This document shows positions 5,298 to 8,506 of a stretch of 8,506 nt of DNA, piece by piece; position 1 is the first letter of the stretch; the number at the start of each line of letters is the position of its first letter. The notes beneath the pieces are model-generated. The model ran no database searches, had not been told where the DNA came from, and saw only the letters and a program-made list of their open reading frames with translations. The translations under genes and the position numbers were made by a program. The DNA comes from an uncultured Desulfobulbaceae bacterium (GTDB taxonomy: Bacteria > Desulfobacterota > Desulfobulbia > Desulfobulbales > Desulfobulbaceae): assembly GCA_947260045.1 (NCBI GenBank), contig CAMYOP010000108.1, positions 1 to 8,506 of the forward strand. Direction: 5' to 3'.

Positions 5298-6203
5298 TTA
5301 TTTGGAAAACCCTGATGGGCTATAGTCTGTGAGTAACCAGCTGTCTTTTTCATAAATGAGTTTGTAGTGAACCCCATTTGAGACAAGGTTTGCCATGGCT
5401 TGGTTTTGAGGAATAATGCTGACAAGCCCTACGGCTTCCTTATCTGTTATCGTAATAGTCTCAATGTTCCAACTTGTTGGTTGCATGGTAACAAAGAGAG
5501 ATGCTGACCTGCTTGCGGCTCGATTGGTTTGGGGGCCTTTTTGCCAGAAATATTTGGTGCTGATAACTGCTTTTTGAAAATGCATCGCTGGATTTTGGCC
5601 TGCATCATTACCTTTGTCGCGAAAAACTGCTTCTAGAGCTTCAAGATATGTAGATAAAACTTCTTTAGGCTTAAACCCTGAAAGGACAGCACTGGTCTTT
5701 TTGTTTTGATCCTGTTCCTTTGTTTTTTCTTTGCTCAGGCTACTCCCTTCTTCTTTAAAACCTGTGAGGTACCAGTTGTCTGATACGCGAACAAGAGTGT
5801 AATGGACTATTTTGGAAGGATTTTTTTTTGCCTGTATTAGATTACCCACTGTCATAAGGAGAGTTGCTCTGGCAAAATCACCAGCTTCCTGTATTTTTTC
5901 AATTTTCCAGGCTTTTGGTTGATACATGGCAAAAAACAGGTTGCTCTTCATGGATGGCAGATTTGTATCTCTATTTTTTAATTTCCAAAAGGAGCGGGTA
6001 AGAGAGCTGGTCATCACAAGAGATGTGGGCTTTTGCTCCTTTTTGGGCCTTGGTAGGTGAAGCCTGATCATTTCTTTGCAGTAGACGCTCAGAACTTTTT
6101 CTATATCGTTTCCATCTGCAAGTGGATAGGTCCCAGCTGTTGCTGGCTGATAAAAAAGACAGCAGAAGAGGAAAGTGGCACATGTAAATAATAGTTTTTG
6201 CAA
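5298..6203 (-). CDS. exported protein with two tandem copies of an NTF2-like domain
   Basis: 301 aa from a TTG start. The signal peptide is MQKLLFTCAT to PATAG (about 1-24, cut after ATA). Two copies of one domain follow, at about 33-149 and 179-295, joined by a Lys/Glu/Gln-rich linker (150-178). Matching blocks are EKVLSVYCKEM / KEVLSTYLEAL, AMYQPKAWKIEKIQ / VTMQPTSWNIETIT, and VHYTLVRVSDNWYLTGF / VHYKLIYEKDSWLLTDY. The final two strands with a Trp before the last are typical of small NTF2-like (lumazine-binding or DUF4878-like) periplasmic domains; that naming is inference. The TTG is supported by AAGGGG 5 nt upstream, by the signal peptide it restores, and because the next in-frame Met (residue 45) would remove the signal. 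The gap to the VWA gene is 9 bp, so translation is probably coupled. No catalytic residues are recognised. Confidence 0.82.
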   Translation of the reverse strand: MQKLLFTCATFLFCCLFYQPATAGTYPLADGNDIEKVLSVYCKEMIRLHLPRPKKEQKPTSLVMTSSLTRSFWKLKNRDTNLPSMKSNLFFAMYQPKAWKIEKIQEAGDFARATLLMTVGNLIQAKKNPSKIVHYTLVRVSDNWYLTGFKEEGSSLSKEKTKEQDQNKKTSAVLSGFKPKEVLSTYLEALEAVFRDKGNDAGQNPAMHFQKAVISTKYFWQKGPQTNRAASRSASLFVTMQPTSWNIETITITDKEAVGLVSIIPQNQAMANLVSNGVHYKLIYEKDSWLLTDYSPSGFSK

Positions 6204-6208
6204 CTGGG

Positions 6209-6214
6209 CCCCTT
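6209..6214 (-). promoter_or_regulatory. ribosome binding site AAGGGG supporting a TTG start
   Basis: AAGGGG on the minus strand overlaps the TAA stop of the VWA gene (6213-6215) and lies 5 nt before TTG at 6203-6201. The overlap of stop and ribosome binding site suggests that translation of the two genes is coupled. Confidence 0.6.
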
Positions 6215-8506
6215 ACTTGAGATTTTTTGATGTTACCCCAATGGTATAACTGGAAAATATATTATACAGTTTCGGATTATTATCCCTGATGGTGATAAAA
6301 ATGTTTTTTTGTTTTTGGGGAAGGGTGACCTCAAGAGTGGCTGCACCTACCATTTTTACAAATCGCTTGAATCGTTTACTGCCATTTTCACCATACAGAT
6401 CAATCCGAAACCTGTAGTCCTTTCTTGGAAAATTGATCGTAAGGTGTAAGCTTTCACCTTTTTCAAAGGGACCGGCCAGTTGGTAGGTGTCCATGGAGTC
6501 CTCCAGGCCTAGGTGACCCACGGACGTATCATTTAGAGGAAGTAAAAGTACCTGGTTTTTTGTATCCATTGGAGCTTCTTTGCCAATATGAATATCAGAT
6601 GCATCCTGGCTCAGTACGTCAAAAAGAGCGTCTTTGTGGACACGGGCATAATCATCACCAATGGCAAAGTAAAAGCCCTGGCCTGTGAGATCCATAAAGT
6701 GGGTATATTCCTGGCTGCCAACTTCTCCTCGAACCAGGGTTTTACGTCCTTTTAGAAGGCGTTTGTCCTGGTCATAAACAAATATGGTAAATCCTCCAAG
6801 GGCATGTTTGGCCTCTTTCAGGTCACCCTCTCGGTTTTTAGTCAGGCCTTTTGCCTGAATGTATCCTCTGATACTGGTATAGGTCCCTTTTTGAGATGGA
6901 ACGAAAAAATAAGAAGCTTGTTTTTTCATGATGTGATCTTTGAGCGTATAGCGCCCGGGTACGAGGGTTACAGCTTGTTCGATGTCTATGCCGCCCATAA
7001 CAGGCCTGATGAAACGTCCAGGCGCAAGCTCCATGACTGTTCCCTGTATGGAGTCAATGATTGCCTGCATGCTCTCAATTAACATCTTATAATCAAGGGC
7101 GTCATAGAACTGACCATGACCTGCTTTGGCTATTGCTTTAAGCTGCTGCCGCGTTTTCTCATCAATGTCAAAGCCTATGACATGCACCTGTACATCAATC
7201 CCAGCTTTATGAAGCTCACCAATGACAGCGACTGGATCACCCCCGCAGGTTTCTTCCCCGTCACTGATTAAAATAATGGTGGGTTTGTTATCCTTATACG
7301 CTTTTAGATCTTTTCCCGCCAGGCGTAAGCTCTCCGCAATTGGCGTGTAGCCATAAGCACTTAATTTTTCAGCAGCCACCTCAATAGAAGTGGATGAACC
7401 TTGGGTAAAATTAACAAGCAGTTCAGTGTTAGGGCAGGAGGCTTCCTTGGTTTTTTCAAGGTTGCTGTCAAAACCGTAGGCTCGAAAGGCAAGACGGATC
7501 AGGTCACTATCAAGTGAACTCACGGTTTCCTTGAGGGCCTGTTTTGCTATTTTGATTTTATGGATACCGTCAAGTTTTTTCATCATGGAGCCAGATGCAT
7601 CCAGGATCAGCTCAAGATTCATGACTGGTTCATCTGACTGTTTGCTTTGTTTGTTCGTGGCAGTTTCTTCCAGTTTAAGTTTTTCAGGTGTCGGAACAGG
7701 GATAACTCGAACCAGACCGCTTCCGCTATCGCCCATGGTGGCACTTGTCGTTTCTGGGCCTGCTGAAGCCGATAATATTTGATTATTTTTACCAGCAACA
7801 ACTGTCGGGCCACTGTCAAGGCGGATGGCTGAAACTTGCGTTTGAGAAGCGGGTGGCAGAGTAAGCTGGAGTGCTTTTTGTATATTTGATAAATTGTCAC
7901 CAAGAAAAAAACGTCCTCCACCTGCAAGGGCGATGCTGCCAAGCTGAGCAAAGTCTCCTGGGCTCCCTATACCGATGGTATCAATTGAAATGCCTTTGAG
8001 GGAAAATTTTTGAGCAAGCTGCTCCGGATCTTGTTCGCAGGTCTCTTCGCCATCTGAAATCAAAATTATTTTAGTCAGGCCCTGTAAGTCTTGTACATCT
8101 ATAAATGCTTGCTCAAGTCCTAATGCGAGAGGTGTTTGATGCCCTTCGGGCTTACTTTGCTCAACTACACTAGTGATTGTCTCTCCCGTGTCCGTTCCAA
8201 ATGAAACAACCAGCTCACTTGCTTTACAATCACTTTGTTTTTGTCCACTTTTGCCTTGGCCAAATAGGCGAAGAGCAATGTTTGTTTCGACGTTGACACT
8301 ATCCATAACCTCGGCAAATGCCTCTCTTGCCAGGTGTATTTTAGCAGGCCCCTTTGGAGAATGGGGAATGGCTTTGGTCATGGAATGGGACATATCAAAC
8401 ATGATAAGGATGTTGTCAGGTGTTTCTTCTTTTGCATACCCTTGAATCGGTAGCTGGATGAAAATGCTCAGGGAGCAAAACGTAAGGAATAATCTGATAA
8501 TGGATA
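6213..8506 (-). CDS. exported protein with two VWA domains and a C-terminal beta-sandwich (5' end beyond window)
   Basis: 763 codons are visible. The frame is open to the right edge and begins with a hydrophobic stretch (SIIRLFLTFC, then IQLPIQGYA), a signal peptide, so only a few codons are missing. A Met at 8402 is not the start: it lies inside the first VWA strand (NILIMFDMSHS). In visible numbering, VWA1 is about 30-215 and VWA2 about 295-486. Each has a full MIDAS: DMSHS (37-41) or DASGS (302-306), a Thr in TPL/TPI (124, 387), and the Asp in LISDGEETC (151, 415). Both carry a Cys pair (93/156 and 357/420), probably a disulfide. A Ser/Thr/Lys-rich linker joins them. Residues 487-645 are beta-rich and unassigned; 660-763 resemble a PPC domain and the small last gene of the cassette. 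It is close to YfbK/CaCC-like exported VWA proteins. The likely role is metal-dependent binding of a protein or surface ligand in the periplasm. Confidence 0.88.
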   Translation of the reverse strand, partial: SIIRLFLTFCSLSIFIQLPIQGYAKEETPDNILIMFDMSHSMTKAIPHSPKGPAKIHLAREAFAEVMDSVNVETNIALRLFGQGKSGQKQSDCKASELVVSFGTDTGETITSVVEQSKPEGHQTPLALGLEQAFIDVQDLQGLTKIILISDGEETCEQDPEQLAQKFSLKGISIDTIGIGSPGDFAQLGSIALAGGGRFFLGDNLSNIQKALQLTLPPASQTQVSAIRLDSGPTVVAGKNNQILSASAGPETTSATMGDSGSGLVRVIPVPTPEKLKLEETATNKQSKQSDEPVMNLELILDASGSMMKKLDGIHKIKIAKQALKETVSSLDSDLIRLAFRAYGFDSNLEKTKEASCPNTELLVNFTQGSSTSIEVAAEKLSAYGYTPIAESLRLAGKDLKAYKDNKPTIILISDGEETCGGDPVAVIGELHKAGIDVQVHVIGFDIDEKTRQQLKAIAKAGHGQFYDALDYKMLIESMQAIIDSIQGTVMELAPGRFIRPVMGGIDIEQAVTLVPGRYTLKDHIMKKQASYFFVPSQKGTYTSIRGYIQAKGLTKNREGDLKEAKHALGGFTIFVYDQDKRLLKGRKTLVRGEVGSQEYTHFMDLTGQGFYFAIGDDYARVHKDALFDVLSQDASDIHIGKEAPMDTKNQVLLLPLNDTSVGHLGLEDSMDTYQLAGPFEKGESLHLTINFPRKDYRFRIDLYGENGSKRFKRFVKMVGAATLEVTLPQKQKNIFITIRDNNPKLYNIFSSYTIGVTSKNLK

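Noticed and set aside
8400..8402. ATG at 8402 as the start of the VWA protein
   Set aside because: The frame stays open upstream and encodes a signal peptide and the first VWA strand; the Met is inside the MIDAS strand.
1..8506. CRISPR arrays, tRNA or rRNA genes, insertion sequences, phage attachment sites
   Set aside because: No regularly spaced repeats, cloverleaf, rRNA core or transposase signatures were seen on either strand.

Overview
The window (about 45% G+C by eye) looks like the chromosome of a Gram-negative anaerobe, most likely a sulfate-reducer-type deltaproteobacterium (Desulfobacterota, Desulfobulbales/Desulfotalea-like). This rests on the style of the arsenic operon, several Sec-exported envelope proteins, a GspG-like protein and a probable selenoprotein. 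The assignment is an inference; no rRNA or other marker gene is present.

Region 1 (1-2674, minus strand) is an arsenic-resistance operon read right to left: arsR (repressor), acr3 (arsenite efflux), arsC (thioredoxin-coupled arsenate reductase) and an ArsP/DUF318-family permease that runs off the left edge. A near-consensus promoter (TTGACA, 16 bp, TATACA) lies upstream of arsR. A perfect 8+8 inverted repeat fills its spacer and is the obvious ArsR operator. The main discovery is in the permease. Its ATG has a good Shine-Dalgarno, but codon 11 is an in-frame UGA (518-520) in the context Gly-Cys-Gly-UGA. It is followed by an uninterrupted conserved permease frame with no usable downstream start before the first membrane helix. 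A compact GC-rich hairpin with an AGGC loop begins 13 nt after the UGA and fits the bacterial SECIS pattern. I read the permease as a selenoprotein.

Region 2 (2675-4045) holds a small alpha/beta hydrolase on the plus strand, divergent from arsR. It is convergent with a minus-strand membrane protein that joins two N-terminal membrane helices to a GspG/pseudopilin-like C-terminal domain. A 198-bp intergenic stretch follows.

Region 3 (4046-8506, minus strand) is a tight four-gene cassette of exported proteins, continuing past the right edge. In transcription order it encodes a large protein with two VWA domains and a C-terminal beta-sandwich, a secreted protein made of two copies of one domain (TTG start coupled to the upstream stop), a helical secreted protein with a CxxC cluster, and a small secreted protein whose core resembles the C-terminal domain of the VWA protein. 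These probably act together in the periplasm or at the cell surface, perhaps in metal-dependent adhesion or an envelope complex. I do not recognise the cassette as a described system.
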